From Bacteroidetes bacterium UBA6661 (lineage in GTDB: Bacteria; Bacteroidota; Bacteroidia; AKYH767-A; OLB10), in the NCBI GenBank assembly GCA_002455375.1, contig DKKR01000004.1:8465-48318 (forward strand): a DNA stretch of 39,854 nucleotides, read 5' to 3'. The position numbers were made by a program, and so were the translations under genes. Positions 17,322 through 27,762 of this stretch are shown one piece after another (the first letter of the stretch is position 1; each line of letters opens with the position of its first letter). Below the pieces are notes generated by a model that had not been told where the DNA came from, did no database searches, and saw only the letters and a list, made by a program, of their open reading frames with translations.

Positions 17322-20300
17322 ATGACTACTAAAATCGCAAAAAGAAATTGGATGTTTAGTTTACCAAGAGTAAACAAACTCCAATTAATTTGGTTGTTTC
17401 TATTCCTATCAGGAATAGCAATGGCAGAAACAGAGCCCAATGACAGTAAGGCTCAAGCAAATGTGCTAACTCTAAACTCGGGCATGCCCGGAACGGTTAC
17501 ACTAACTGAATCAGACTGGTTTACTGTAACCATACCTGAAGACGGGAATCTGAATATTCAGGGGATTTTCTCCAGCTACATTTATATTCAGATTTACGAC
17601 AATGATGGCGTTACCAGTTTATTTAATAATTATCATAGCGGAACTTTAACCCGAACGGTTAATGGGTTGGCTGCAGGAACTTACTATATTCGCTTATATA
17701 ACTACAATTCGTCAGAAACCAACACCTATACGCTAACGGCAACACTCACCACAACAGGATTAGCCAATGACATTGAATACAATGGCACACCGGCTACGGC
17801 CAGCGTGTTAGCATTGAATGGCAGCACTACCGGACATGTTAATTACTACTACAACAATCAAAAAGATACTTCAGACTGGTATTCAGTTGCAGTCAATCAG
17901 GATGGGAAGTTAAGCTATACTATCACTAGCAACGGACAGAATGTTTACGCCATTCTTTATGATGGAGATGCCACCACGCAACTTGCCGGAAGCTATACAA
18001 CCGCAACAGCTACCTATCAACGAGATGGGTTGGCACCGGGAGTTTATTATATCAGAATTTATACTTATTACAGTAGTGAATACGTTGCCTATACGCTATC
18101 AAACATCTTAACGCCTCCTGTAAATGCCAACGACCCACTCCCAAATGATGTTTATACACAGGCTACCACATTGCCTTTCAATGGAAGTATTACAGGACAT
18201 ATAGGCTTTCGCTATAATGGAGCTGTTGATACTTATGACTGGTATAAAGTAACTACCAATGCTGACGGTAAGATTCAATTTACCCTAACCGTTGATAATG
18301 GCCAACATGTTTATGCAGAATTGTTTGATGGTGATGGTACCACCTTTTTAACGGGAAGTTATACAACCACTTCTGCAACATTTGAAGAAGATGGTCAGGC
18401 ACCGGGTACTTATTACATCAGAATCAGAACATATTATTCAAATCAATTTGCATCCTATCAACTATCAAACAATTTAGTTGTTCCTGTGCAGGCAAATGAT
18501 GCATCTCCAAACGATGTTTATACTTCAGCAACAGTTCTGAACTTGAATGATTCTACTACCGGACATATAGGCTATCGTTATAACGGAAACATAGACTCTT
18601 ATGATTGGTATAGCGTTACTACCAATGCTAATGGGCAATTATTTTGGACCATTACTTCTCATAATGGGCAAAATGTTTATGCCGAATTGTTTGATGGTGA
18701 TGGTACCACTAATTTAGCGGGAAGTTATACTACTACTACTGCTACTTTTAACAAAAATGGACTGGCACCAGGGACCTACTATATTCGAATCAGAACATAT
18801 TATGGATCTGAATTTACACCATATACACTAAGCAATTCTCTGACACCGGCAGTTTACACCAATGATATCGAACCAAACGGTTCAAAACCAACAGCCCTGC
18901 CTTTAGCAGTAAATACAACCGTGCAAGGTCACATCGGCTTTTATTACAATAACCTTGATGACACGTTGGATTATTATGCGCTGACACTTCCTGTTGATGG
19001 CAAACTTTCCTGGACCATTTCATCTGCAAATGGACAAAATGTTTACGCTCAATTGTATGATAATGATGGTACCACCAATCTTGGTGGCAGCTACACAACA
19101 ACTTCTGCAACATTCACAGAGAATAATCTTGCAGCGGGAACATACTATATAAAGATCAGAACATTCTATATTTCTGAATTTGCTTCATATGAGCTAAGTA
19201 CCTCACTAGATCCAATGAACTTTACAGTAGAAAACACTACAGATAACGACTTTGCTATCACGCCAACTTTGCTTCCGGCTAATACCCCCACAACCGGTCA
19301 CCTCAACTTTTATTACAATAATCAGTATGATAATAAGGACTGGTGGGTTATTGGATATGACGGTACGGGAGCCATGACCATTACAGGTGAATTGGAGCAA
19401 AATCATTTTGATGGTGATTATCCATACATCAATTATGCTCTATATACCGATACTGCTGCAAGCGCCATTGCTTCAGGAACCTGGCATAACCCTACCAATT
19501 CCTTTATGGTAAACACCCCTGTGATTGGTAAATACTTTTTAAGACTAACTCCAGGATTTAGCACATTTGGTGCCTACCGTCTGACTGCTGGCTATACTGA
19601 AAATTGTTCCAATACAATTACCATCAACTCAGCCGTTCAAGCGCCACCTTGCTTAGGAACTATCAACTATACCGTATCAAACGGTTTGGGTAACTACACC
19701 GTACAGTTGTATAAAAACGGAATTCCTTTTGGTACACCTCAAACTACAGCATCAACTGTTAGCTTCAATAATTTAGGAATAGGAACTTACTACCTGCAGT
19801 CATCTTCCTTTGGCGCTTCAGGTGCTTGCAGTGCTAATAGTGCAAACACCGTATTTTCTACACCACCGGTTCCTAACATTACAGCCGGAGGCCCTACAAC
19901 ATTCTGTCAGGGTGGAAGTGTAGTTTTAACAGCCGATGCTGCAAACTCCTACCTCTGGAGTACCGGTGCAACTACACAGGCTATTACAGTAAGTGCAACA
20001 GGTAACTATGTGGTAACAGTTTACAATGCAGCATTGTGTAGTAATACTTCTGCATCAACTTCTGTAACAGTTAACCCATTGCCTCCAACACCAACCATTA
20101 CACCTAATGGTCCATTAACATTTTGCGCCAACAGCAATGTAACGCTTTCTTCAAGTGTTGCTAATGACTATTTGTGGAGCACTGCTGAAATAACTCAAAG
20201 CATAGTGGTAAATCTTGCCGGAACATACAGTGTTACAATCTCTGATGCCAATGGTTGTACTGCAACTTCTGCATCTGTTACAACCAACACCATTGCATTG

Positions 20301-22766
20301 CAAACTTTTTATCTTGATGCTGATGGTGACAGTTACGGTGATGCCACTAACTCCATTCAGGATTGCGCTGCTCCTTCAGGTTATGTTTCCAACAGCACTG
20401 ATTGTAATGATGCAAACAATGCAATTCACCCGGGAGCTACTGAACTTTGCAATGGTATTGATGATGACTGCAATGGTCTGGTTGATGATAACATTGTAAA
20501 CTCTACATATTATGCCGATGCTGATGGTGATGGCTTTGGCAATCCTCTTGTTGACTCTTCAGCATGTGCCCCTCCTATTGGTTATGTATTGAATAATACC
20601 GATTGTAACGATGCCAACAATGCTATATACCCCGGTGCTACTGAAGTTTGTGGCAACGGCATTGATGATGACTGCGATGGTCAGATTGATGAAGGTTGTG
20701 GCAGCAACACCTGGTATGCCGATGCTGATGCTGACACATATGGTGATATTAATAACACTGTGGTGGACAACAATCCTACTCCCCCATCAGGTTACGTGGC
20801 CGACAGTACTGACTGTAATGATGCCAATGCTGCAATACACCCCGGTGCTACTGAAATAGTGTGTAACGGTATTGATGAAAACTGTAATGGTATGGCTGAT
20901 GACTTAGGAACACCAAGCACAGATCCAACATCCATCTCAAGCGATGTTGTATTCAATGAAATTTGTATTGGTGGCAATACTACCTTAACCGTTAATGGCG
21001 GAAGCCTTGGTACCGGTGCCTCATGGCAATGGTACAGTGCATCCTGTGGTGGTACTCCTGTGGGTTCCGGAAACAGCATCACTGTCTCTCCTGCAACGGC
21101 AACTACCTATTTTGTTCGTGCCGAAAGTCCATGTGGTAATTCTGCCTGTGTTAGTCTTACTATCACTATCAAAACTTCGCTGCCCGCACATGCTGTCGTT
21201 GTTCCTCCTATAAGCGGTTTACCTGCTAATGCCTGTCCCGGTTCTACTGCCAACATCAGCATTCCTGCCGTTGCCAATGCTTCTCAATACATTTGGGATG
21301 GCCCTTCTGGTACTTACTTCAACGGTAATCCATTGAACACTTCACCATTTACATCCTCTACACCGAGTGTGCAAGTTACTTTCGGAACAACCAATTCATC
21401 ATTCTATAACATTGGTGTGCAGGCTGCCAATGCCTGTGGTGCAACCTTACGCAAAATTCAAAAAGTGCGTTACAAAATCAGTACCCCTGCTGCTATCTCT
21501 GGAGCAGTCAATGCCTGTGCTAACAGCAGCAACTCATACGCTATTGCCGCAGTTACAGGTGCTACACAGTATTTGTGGTCAATTACAGGAGATGCAACTG
21601 TGATTGGAAACGGCACTACCGTAACCGTTAACTTCGGGCCTGCCTGGACCGGTGGTAACCTTTGCGTTTCTGCACAAACAACTTGCTTTACTTCTCCTGC
21701 AAAATGTATGCTCATCAGTGCTTCGTCAACTGCTTTAAATGCCATCAACGGAACATTCACTGCTTGCCCAGGAAGTGTCATCAGCTATAACGTTGCTCCT
21801 TCTGCAGGTGCTTCATACTATACCTGGACATTGCCTGCAGGTGCAACAGGAAGTTCTACTACCAACAGTATCAATGTTACCTACGGACCATCATTTAATA
21901 GTGCCGGCAACATTTGTGTAACTGTTACAAGTGCCTGTGGTGTTACTTCTGCTCCTAAATGCAAAACTGTGGCTCCGGGACTTCCTGCAAGACCACTTGC
22001 TATTACTGGACCCTCCAATGGTCTGTGTGGTCAGTCGGCATCGTATAGTGTAGTTTCCACTCCGGGAATTACTTATAACTGGACTGCTCCCGGAAGTATT
22101 TCCGGTAACGGCACAAATGCCATCACCGTTGCCTATGGCTCGTTCACTACAGGTTCTGTTTGTGTAACTGCCAGCAACAGTTGCGGCACCAGTGCAGCAC
22201 GCTGCATCACCATTAAAGGTGCACCTAATACTCCGGTGGCCTTAACTGCTAACCCAGCTACCTGGTGTGCCAATACACAAGGTATTGAATTCACTGCTAA
22301 TGTGAGCAATACTACCGGTTCTTATACACTGGCATGGACATATCCTTCATCACCTGTAGCTACCTATATTTCCGGTGGTGGCAATTCCAATACCTTGACA
22401 TTAGATTGGGGTACAGGCAACGGTACTGTGATTGTTAAAGCCAGCAATAGTTGTGGTGAAGGTTCTAAAGCATATTTAGTGAATATCGGTTGTAAAGAAG
22501 CACAGCAAGTTGATGCCGGTACATTATCTGCTTATCCGAACCCTACTGCAGGCATGTTGAATATTGAATTCAATGCAGTTGAAAAGAGCAATGCTTCAGT
22601 ATCGGTAATTGATTTAAGTGGCAGAACAATCATGAATTCATCTCAGACTGTAACTGCAGGCAGCAATAATTTGCAGCTCGATTTAACGAATGTAGCTAAA
22701 GGTGCTTACATGATTCGTGTTAAAGCAAATCAGTTTACAAAACAAATAAAAGTTATTGTAGAGTAA
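17322..22766 (+). CDS. giant T9SS-exported surface protein with PPC, MopE and PKD-like repeats
   Basis: A 1814-residue secreted protein. The start chosen is ATG 17322; an upstream in-frame TTG at 17283 overlaps the -7 box. After a basic N-terminus, a hydrophobic signal (LIWLFLFLSGIAMA) precedes about six tandem PPC-like beta domains of roughly 115 residues (17424-19602), each with GTYYIRIRTYY-like cores. Ig/PKD-like modules follow (NSYLWSTGATTQAITVSATG). Next come three MopE-type metal-binding modules (20308-20905; DADGD...TDCNDAN...GIDDDCNG). More Ig/PKD-like repeats lead to a type A sorting domain (LSAYPNPTAGMLNIEF...KGAYMIRVKAN). It should cross the outer membrane by T9SS and be attached or released; a role in adhesion or matrix is inference. 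No catalytic domain was recognised. It is preceded by operator site 1 and followed by a hairpin terminator. Confidence 0.88.
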   Translation: MTTKIAKRNWMFSLPRVNKLQLIWLFLFLSGIAMAETEPNDSKAQANVLTLNSGMPGTVTLTESDWFTVTIPEDGNLNIQGIFSSYIYIQIYDNDGVTSLFNNYHSGTLTRTVNGLAAGTYYIRLYNYNSSETNTYTLTATLTTTGLANDIEYNGTPATASVLALNGSTTGHVNYYYNNQKDTSDWYSVAVNQDGKLSYTITSNGQNVYAILYDGDATTQLAGSYTTATATYQRDGLAPGVYYIRIYTYYSSEYVAYTLSNILTPPVNANDPLPNDVYTQATTLPFNGSITGHIGFRYNGAVDTYDWYKVTTNADGKIQFTLTVDNGQHVYAELFDGDGTTFLTGSYTTTSATFEEDGQAPGTYYIRIRTYYSNQFASYQLSNNLVVPVQANDASPNDVYTSATVLNLNDSTTGHIGYRYNGNIDSYDWYSVTTNANGQLFWTITSHNGQNVYAELFDGDGTTNLAGSYTTTTATFNKNGLAPGTYYIRIRTYYGSEFTPYTLSNSLTPAVYTNDIEPNGSKPTALPLAVNTTVQGHIGFYYNNLDDTLDYYALTLPVDGKLSWTISSANGQNVYAQLYDNDGTTNLGGSYTTTSATFTENNLAAGTYYIKIRTFYISEFASYELSTSLDPMNFTVENTTDNDFAITPTLLPANTPTTGHLNFYYNNQYDNKDWWVIGYDGTGAMTITGELEQNHFDGDYPYINYALYTDTAASAIASGTWHNPTNSFMVNTPVIGKYFLRLTPGFSTFGAYRLTAGYTENCSNTITINSAVQAPPCLGTINYTVSNGLGNYTVQLYKNGIPFGTPQTTASTVSFNNLGIGTYYLQSSSFGASGACSANSANTVFSTPPVPNITAGGPTTFCQGGSVVLTADAANSYLWSTGATTQAITVSATGNYVVTVYNAALCSNTSASTSVTVNPLPPTPTITPNGPLTFCANSNVTLSSSVANDYLWSTAEITQSIVVNLAGTYSVTISDANGCTATSASVTTNTIALQTFYLDADGDSYGDATNSIQDCAAPSGYVSNSTDCNDANNAIHPGATELCNGIDDDCNGLVDDNIVNSTYYADADGDGFGNPLVDSSACAPPIGYVLNNTDCNDANNAIYPGATEVCGNGIDDDCDGQIDEGCGSNTWYADADADTYGDINNTVVDNNPTPPSGYVADSTDCNDANAAIHPGATEIVCNGIDENCNGMADDLGTPSTDPTSISSDVVFNEICIGGNTTLTVNGGSLGTGASWQWYSASCGGTPVGSGNSITVSPATATTYFVRAESPCGNSACVSLTITIKTSLPAHAVVVPPISGLPANACPGSTANISIPAVANASQYIWDGPSGTYFNGNPLNTSPFTSSTPSVQVTFGTTNSSFYNIGVQAANACGATLRKIQKVRYKISTPAAISGAVNACANSSNSYAIAAVTGATQYLWSITGDATVIGNGTTVTVNFGPAWTGGNLCVSAQTTCFTSPAKCMLISASSTALNAINGTFTACPGSVISYNVAPSAGASYYTWTLPAGATGSSTTNSINVTYGPSFNSAGNICVTVTSACGVTSAPKCKTVAPGLPARPLAITGPSNGLCGQSASYSVVSTPGITYNWTAPGSISGNGTNAITVAYGSFTTGSVCVTASNSCGTSAARCITIKGAPNTPVALTANPATWCANTQGIEFTANVSNTTGSYTLAWTYPSSPVATYISGGGNSNTLTLDWGTGNGTVIVKASNSCGEGSKAYLVNIGCKEAQQVDAGTLSAYPNPTAGMLNIEFNAVEKSNASVSVIDLSGRTIMNSSQTVTAGSNNLQLDLTNVAKGAYMIRVKANQFTKQIKVIVE
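20641..20820 (+). repeat. MopE module DNA shared with the downstream cargo gene (copy 1)
   Basis: These 180 bp align without gaps to 26406-26585 in the next MopE-bearing gene, 5,765 bp away. The longest identical run is 32 bp (20700-20731 against 26465-26496), and many remaining differences are synonymous. Both encode GCGSNTWYADADADTYGD and VVDNNPTPP followed by GYVADSTDC. This indicates duplication or gene conversion between the two genes. Confidence 0.85.
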
Positions 22767-22787
22767 TTTTTTAGTATATTATCTTAT

Positions 22788-22819
22788 AAAAGAGGCTGCC
22801 AAATCAGGCAGTCTCTTTT
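22788..22819 (+). terminator. rho-independent terminator after the giant cargo gene
   Basis: A 13-bp stem, AAAAGAGGCTGCC paired with GGCAGTCTCTTTT, with one G-T pair and a 6-base loop, lies 21 bp after the stop codon. Its GGCTGCC core resembles the two later terminators in this cluster. Confidence 0.8.
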
Positions 22820-22856
22820 CTTATTACTATTGTAAGGTATTTTAATCAGTATTCTT

Positions 22857-23615
22857 ATGAGAGCTTCTATACTTTTAACTGTTAATTTAGTATTCACAAC
22901 ATTTGCTGGTTTTGCGCAGTGGAGTACAACAACTGTTCAATCGGCACGCAGTTTATTAGCTGCAACAGCAATGGGCAATAAAGTTTATTTTGCAGGCGGC
23001 ATTAACAATATCGGAGTTGTGAGTAATGTAGTTGATATTTATGATGTCATATCCAACACATGGACTACAGACACACTATCACAGGCAAGACAATACTTAA
23101 CTGCTGCTGCCACCATGGGGAAAGCTTTCTTTGCAGGTGGAACAGATGCAGGTTTACTAACAGGTTCAAATATTGTTGATATTTTTGATACTGCCACTGC
23201 AACTTGGAGTATTGATTCTCTGACGACAGGACGTTATTTATGTGCAGCAACTACTTTAGGAAATCAATTCCTGATTAGTGGTGGTATTCCTTCCGGCACA
23301 GGATTTCCACTAAATACAGTAGAAATTTATACCATCGCTACTAGTGGAATTTCACCGATAGAAACTTCAAAAACATTAAGTGTTTATCCAAACCCTGCAT
23401 CACAGCAAATTATGATTAAATACGATGATTTTAAATTTGGTGATGTTTTAAATATAACTGATGTAATGGGAAAACATTTGCTTAGTTTGCAAATTACAAA
23501 CAATGAAACCTTTGCAGATATTAGTAATTTGAGTGATGGAATTTATTTTGTGCGACTTAATTCAGGTCTTAGAAACATTGCATCAAAATCACAAAAAATT
23601 ATTATTCATCACTAA
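22857..23615 (+). CDS. short kelch-repeat protein with T9SS sorting domain
   Basis: A 252-residue secreted protein. The signal peptide is MRASILLTVNLVFTTFAGFAQ. Residues about 25-165 hold three kelch-type repeats with the usual pattern of a hydrophobic strand, GG, and an aromatic-rich last strand: NKVYFAGGINN...DIYDVISNTWTTD, KAFFAGGTDAG...DIFDTATATWSID and NQFLISGGIPSG...EIYTIA. The C-terminus is a type A sorting domain (LSVYPNPASQQIMIKY... DGIYFVRLNSG). A closed kelch propeller needs more blades, usually five to seven, so this protein is either a cut-down family member or assembles with others. It follows the first terminator, and no operator palindrome precedes it. Confidence 0.82.
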   Translation: MRASILLTVNLVFTTFAGFAQWSTTTVQSARSLLAATAMGNKVYFAGGINNIGVVSNVVDIYDVISNTWTTDTLSQARQYLTAAATMGKAFFAGGTDAGLLTGSNIVDIFDTATATWSIDSLTTGRYLCAATTLGNQFLISGGIPSGTGFPLNTVEIYTIATSGISPIETSKTLSVYPNPASQQIMIKYDDFKFGDVLNITDVMGKHLLSLQITNNETFADISNLSDGIYFVRLNSGLRNIASKSQKIIIHH

Positions 23616-23810
23616 ATCAAGTATTGAATTTTAATTTTTGCCTGACAGTTTACTTTCAATAATAATTTTTCTGATTAAATGCTGTTTTTCGCATTGTAGT
23701 TCGTTAATGCTCTCAGCATTTTATTGCGTTTAATTTTTTATAGGTTTAAAATATTCGGCTTCGAACCGCAATAATCAGCTTGAAATATTTTAAAATGTAC
23801 TCATTTAAAT

Positions 23811-23857
23811 TCACCATAATTGGTGATTGACCGGCTTTTATACCCTCCATAATTTTG
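23811..23857 (+). promoter_or_regulatory. operator palindrome site 2 overlapping a -33/-7 promoter
   Basis: The inverted repeat TCACCA-TAAT-TGGTGA (23811-23826) continues as TTG, giving ATTG at 23826-23829. Exactly 20 bp later comes TAATTTTG (23850-23857), a full match to TAnnTTTG. The ATG at 23895 is 37 bp further. Palindrome-to-start distance is nearly the same as at site 1 (66 versus 65 bp), and both leaders share TACTAAAAYCAAA and TTATTATG. Confidence 0.72.
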
Positions 23858-26159
23858 GTGGCTGATAATCTACTAAAATCAAATTTCAATTATTATGGAA
23901 AACAGAAACAACAAAAATTATGTGCAGTACAACCTTGCACGCATGGCTTTCATTCTATTTGCATTAATGACAGGCCTGCAGTTACAAGCGCAAACTCCTC
24001 CGTTTACACGATCAACTTTTCAGTCCGCCTATGTTCCAATAAGCATTGGTGGTGGAGCAACTTCTTCAACGGCTACCGGAGACAATACTATGCAGACCGG
24101 AATACCTATTGGCTTTAACTTTGGGTATGGCGACAGTACTTTTTCAAGCATTAGTTTAAACACCAATGGATTGACTTGGTTTGATACACCTGCTCCCAAT
24201 CCTGCAGCGGGTCATTTTTTTATTGCAACTAATACCGCTCCCAATCAAACTCTTTGGGCATGGGCCAATGATGATTTAATTGACGATGCATCATCCGACA
24301 TTTTATATCAAATACTGGTGCTGCTATTGGAATTGAATGGGGCTTAGGAGGTAACGGCAATTTTATTGATGCCATAACCGGTTCATCAACGCTAAGCCAC
24401 CACATGCTAAGTCCTTTTAGCGGATGGCCTGCTTACAACTTCAGATTTACACCGGGCGCTCCTTCAACAATTCCTGCAGGAACCTATAACGTAGGTGTTG
24501 GCCAAACTTATAACAGTTTAACCCAAGCTGTTGCTGATATTAATCATCGTGGAATTAACGGTTCAGTAACTCTGAATCTTACCGATGCACTATATGATAC
24601 CACTGCGGCAAACGGCAGCAATATATTCCCAATTTTTGTGGCAACACCCAATGCCGATAGCATCAACACGCTTACTATAACAAAAATTGGTACCCCCGCT
24701 ACCTTGGCTTATCGTGGTTCAAGCATAACCAGTACACCGGTTATGGCTTTTGGAACCGCTATTAGTTATGCTGCTTTAAACCATGATATGGTACCCATTC
24801 TTGGGGTTTGTGGATCATATACTACCGTCAGTAATATTAATTTAATTACCCATGGCTCACCACAAGTAGTAGATTATGGTCTGTTACAGTTTGATATGGC
24901 TGAAGGCAAAGGCGCACAGCATAATTTATATGATAAAATAACTGTTGACCTCGATCGCACCTATGGCAATGCACATGGTATGTATTCAGTAATTACCGGA
25001 GGTGGCTGGAATAACACAAACAATTCATATAATACCTGGCGCGATATTACTATTAAAGATTGTAATTATGGTTTTCGAATGTTTGGAGCATTTTATAGTC
25101 TTGAAGTTGGTAATCAGCTTATCACTTCTTCATGCAACACCTTTAACTATATTGGTGACCCTAATACACCCGATGATATCATAAGTAGCCTAAATAACTA
25201 TGGAGTTTGGGTTTCTCACGAAGCAGCCTTTACCATGCGAAATACCATAGTACAGAATGTAACTACCACCTCTACCATTGCTATTCAGGGAGTTCTTATT
25301 GATAATGTAAAAACTGGTGGTATATATCAAATCAATAATAACATTATTCGTAACATCAAACGTATCAATTCACAAATAATCGTAGATAATCCCGTTGATG
25401 GTATGTGTGTAAGATGGGGAAACAATTTAACCGGATATTACATATATAATAACAGCATCAGCAATATTCTAACCACCTATGCAGGTGTACCTACTTCTTT
25501 GGTTGCTGCAAGAGGGTTTGCCTTTGATGCTGACGGAGCAGGTATGGCAACTGTTGATTTATACAATAACAGTGTAAGCATTGACGGTAGCACATTCCCC
25601 AATGCTTCCAACTTATGCCTTCAGGTTTCAAATGACGAAACATACACCATCAAAAATAATGTGTTTGCAAATTTCACCACCGGACAAACAGGGGCTGCAA
25701 CGCATACCAGCTTCTTTACAGGCTACACAAACAATTATGGAACTGCTACTTCAATTTCAGACTACAACAACTATTACGTAGCTGACACTGCCAATGGCGC
25801 ACCTTTTAAGGCAACTACAACAATGTATAGTACTCAGGCAGCATGGCAGGCAGCTATGACAATTAATCCCAACTCTGATGTGAACTCTCAATTTGCCGAT
25901 CCGCATTTTGTAAATAATGCAAATAATTTACATGCTACCTCTGCTTCTACATCATTAGATGGAACAGCAACAACACCACCTGCCTATATTACTACAGATA
26001 TTGATTGTCAGACACGCACTGCACCACACGACATAGGCTTTGATGACTTTTCTCTTGCCGTTAACGTTTATTATGCCGATACTGATGGCGATACTTTTGG
26101 TGATCTCAACAACTCCATTACTTCTCCAAGCCCTACACCACCTCCGGGATATGTTACCA

Positions 26160-26212
26160 ACAGCACAGATTGTGATGACAACAATGCTGCTGTCAATCCC
26201 GGTGCTACTGAA
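26160..26212 (+). repeat. 53-bp perfect direct repeat, copy 1 (MopE module)
   Basis: Bases 26160-26212 are identical to 26568-26620 within the same gene. They encode STDCDDNNAAVNPGATE, the metal-binding loop of the first and third MopE modules. A perfect match at wobble positions points to recent internal duplication or conversion. Confidence 0.9.
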
Positions 26213-26405
26213 GTATGTAACGGTATTGATGACAACTGCAATGGTCAGATTGATGAGGGCGTGACAACTACTTTCTATGCCGATACTGACGGTGACGGTT
26301 TTGGTGATGCCGCAGTGACCACACAGGCATGTACTGCTCCTGTAGGTTATGTCTCCAACAACACCGACTGTGACGATAATAACAATACCATCTATCCCGG
26401 TGCCA

Positions 26406-26585
26406 CTGAAGTTTGCGGAAACGGTATTGATGATGACTGCGATGGTCAGGTTGATGAAGGTTGCGGCAGCAACACCTGGTATGCCGATGCTGATGCCGAC
26501 ACCTATGGTGATCTAAACAACTTTGTGGTGGATAATAACCCAACACCTCCGGCAGGTTATGTTGCAGACAGCACAGATTGTGATG
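26406..26585 (+). repeat. MopE module DNA shared with the upstream giant gene (copy 2)
   Basis: Gap-free partner of 20641-20820; see that entry. The longest identical run is 26465-26496. Confidence 0.85.
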
Positions 26586-26620
26586 ACAACAATGCTGCTG
26601 TCAATCCCGGTGCTACTGAA
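26568..26620 (+). repeat. 53-bp perfect direct repeat, copy 2 (MopE module)
   Basis: Identical to 26160-26212. The flanking codons then differ (ATEVCNGIDDNC against ATEICGNAIDDNC), so the identity is confined to the loop. Confidence 0.9.
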
Positions 26621-27730
26621 ATTTGTGGTAATGCAATTGATGACAATTGTAATGGACAGGTAGATGAAAACAGCCCTTCTGCTGCCATTGCAGGTGCTGA
26701 TACTGCTGTTTGTTCTGTTAACAGTACAACATTAGGAGCTACTGCTCCTTTGGTTGGCAGTGGTTCATGGTCTATTGTTTCCGGTGTTGGTGGCAGCATT
26801 GCTCAGCCAAACAATCCAAATTCTACATTTAGTGGTCAATACAATAAACCTTATGTTTTAGAATGGACAACGTCAAACGGTGGTTGTGTATTTTCAGATC
26901 AGGTTACTGTAATTTTTGTCAATACAAATTATTCACCCGGTAGAATTGCAGGCTTCAGTGGTCAGACTTCAGCTGTTTGCGGACTAACGCAAACTTATGC
27001 TGCCATTCCAAATCATCCGTATGCAACTTATTCATGGAGTGGTTATCCCGCAGGAACAACAGTAAACTTACAATCCGGAAATCAAATTACACTGACATAT
27101 CCTAGTAGTGGTTTTAATTACTTCCAACTAAAAGTAACATCAACAGTTTGCGGTGTCCAAACACCCATTCGCTCCGTAGCAATGAAAGGTGCGCCTTCTG
27201 TAAAAGTTGCTAATGGTCCGGCAATAGTATGTGCAAATGCTACAGGAATAGTTTATAATGTTGATTTACTTGCAGGGGTAACTTATAACTGGTCAGTTCC
27301 ACAAGGTGCTACTATAGTTAATGGTCAGGGTACAAATGAAATTACAGTTGACTGGGGCAATTCAGGTGGACTGGTTCTTTGTAACATCTGGAATTCATGC
27401 GGCAGCAGTACTGCCAAAAAATCTGTGACTACAAATTGTCGTAGTGCTCAGCAAACTTTAACTGAGAGTAACAGTACGTTAATCAGCATCTTCCCTAATC
27501 CTTCTTCAGGAGTATTTAATCTGCATGCTGACAATCAACTAGAGAATGTTCAGATAACAGTAACAGATTTACAAGGTCGTACATTGATTAACACTTTGTT
27601 TACCGGTAATGAAACTACTGTTGATTTATCAAACTACACTCAAGGTGTTTATATGTTACAATTACATTCAAACAAAGAAGTACAAACTTATAAACTGATA
27701 AAGGATTAATAAACTTCGTAATTCTATTAC

Positions 27731-27762
27731 AAAAAGGCTGCTCTTAAAAGGCAGCCTTTTTT
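27731..27762 (+). terminator. rho-independent terminator after the beta-helix/MopE gene
   Basis: An 11-bp perfect stem, AAAAAGGCTGC with GCAGCCTTTTT, and a 9-base loop (TCTTAAAAG), 21 bp after the stop codon and followed by T residues. It is almost identical to the hairpin at 29941. Confidence 0.88.

Larger units (their letters stand above)
23895..27709 (+). pseudogene. T9SS beta-helix/MopE surface protein gene, interrupted by a frameshift
   Basis: One gene in two frames. From ATG 23895 the first frame gives a signal peptide (MAFILFALMTGLQLQAQ) and a beta domain (GFNFGYGDSTFSSISLNTNGL), and stops at 24347. The homologous continuation is in another frame: reading from 24311 gives NTGAAIGIEWGLGGNGN, joining directly to the long frame that runs to 27709. 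One lost base in the A-run near 24310 would explain it. Restored, the protein would have about 1271 residues: a right-handed beta-helix-like region (YNNSISNI, INNNIIRNIKR), three MopE metal-binding modules (26064-26676), Ig/PKD-like domains and a type A sorting domain (ISIFPNPSSGVFNLHA). A sequencing error is possible. It is preceded by operator site 2 and followed by a terminator. Confidence 0.8.

Noticed and set aside
20308..20905. MopE repeats as a possible CRISPR-like array
   Set aside because: The repeats are in frame, vary at synonymous sites and encode a known metal-binding protein module.
24300..24350. Programmed ribosomal frameshift in the beta-helix/MopE gene
   Set aside because: There is no slippery heptamer and no evident downstream stem at the frame change; a lost base or sequencing error is simpler.
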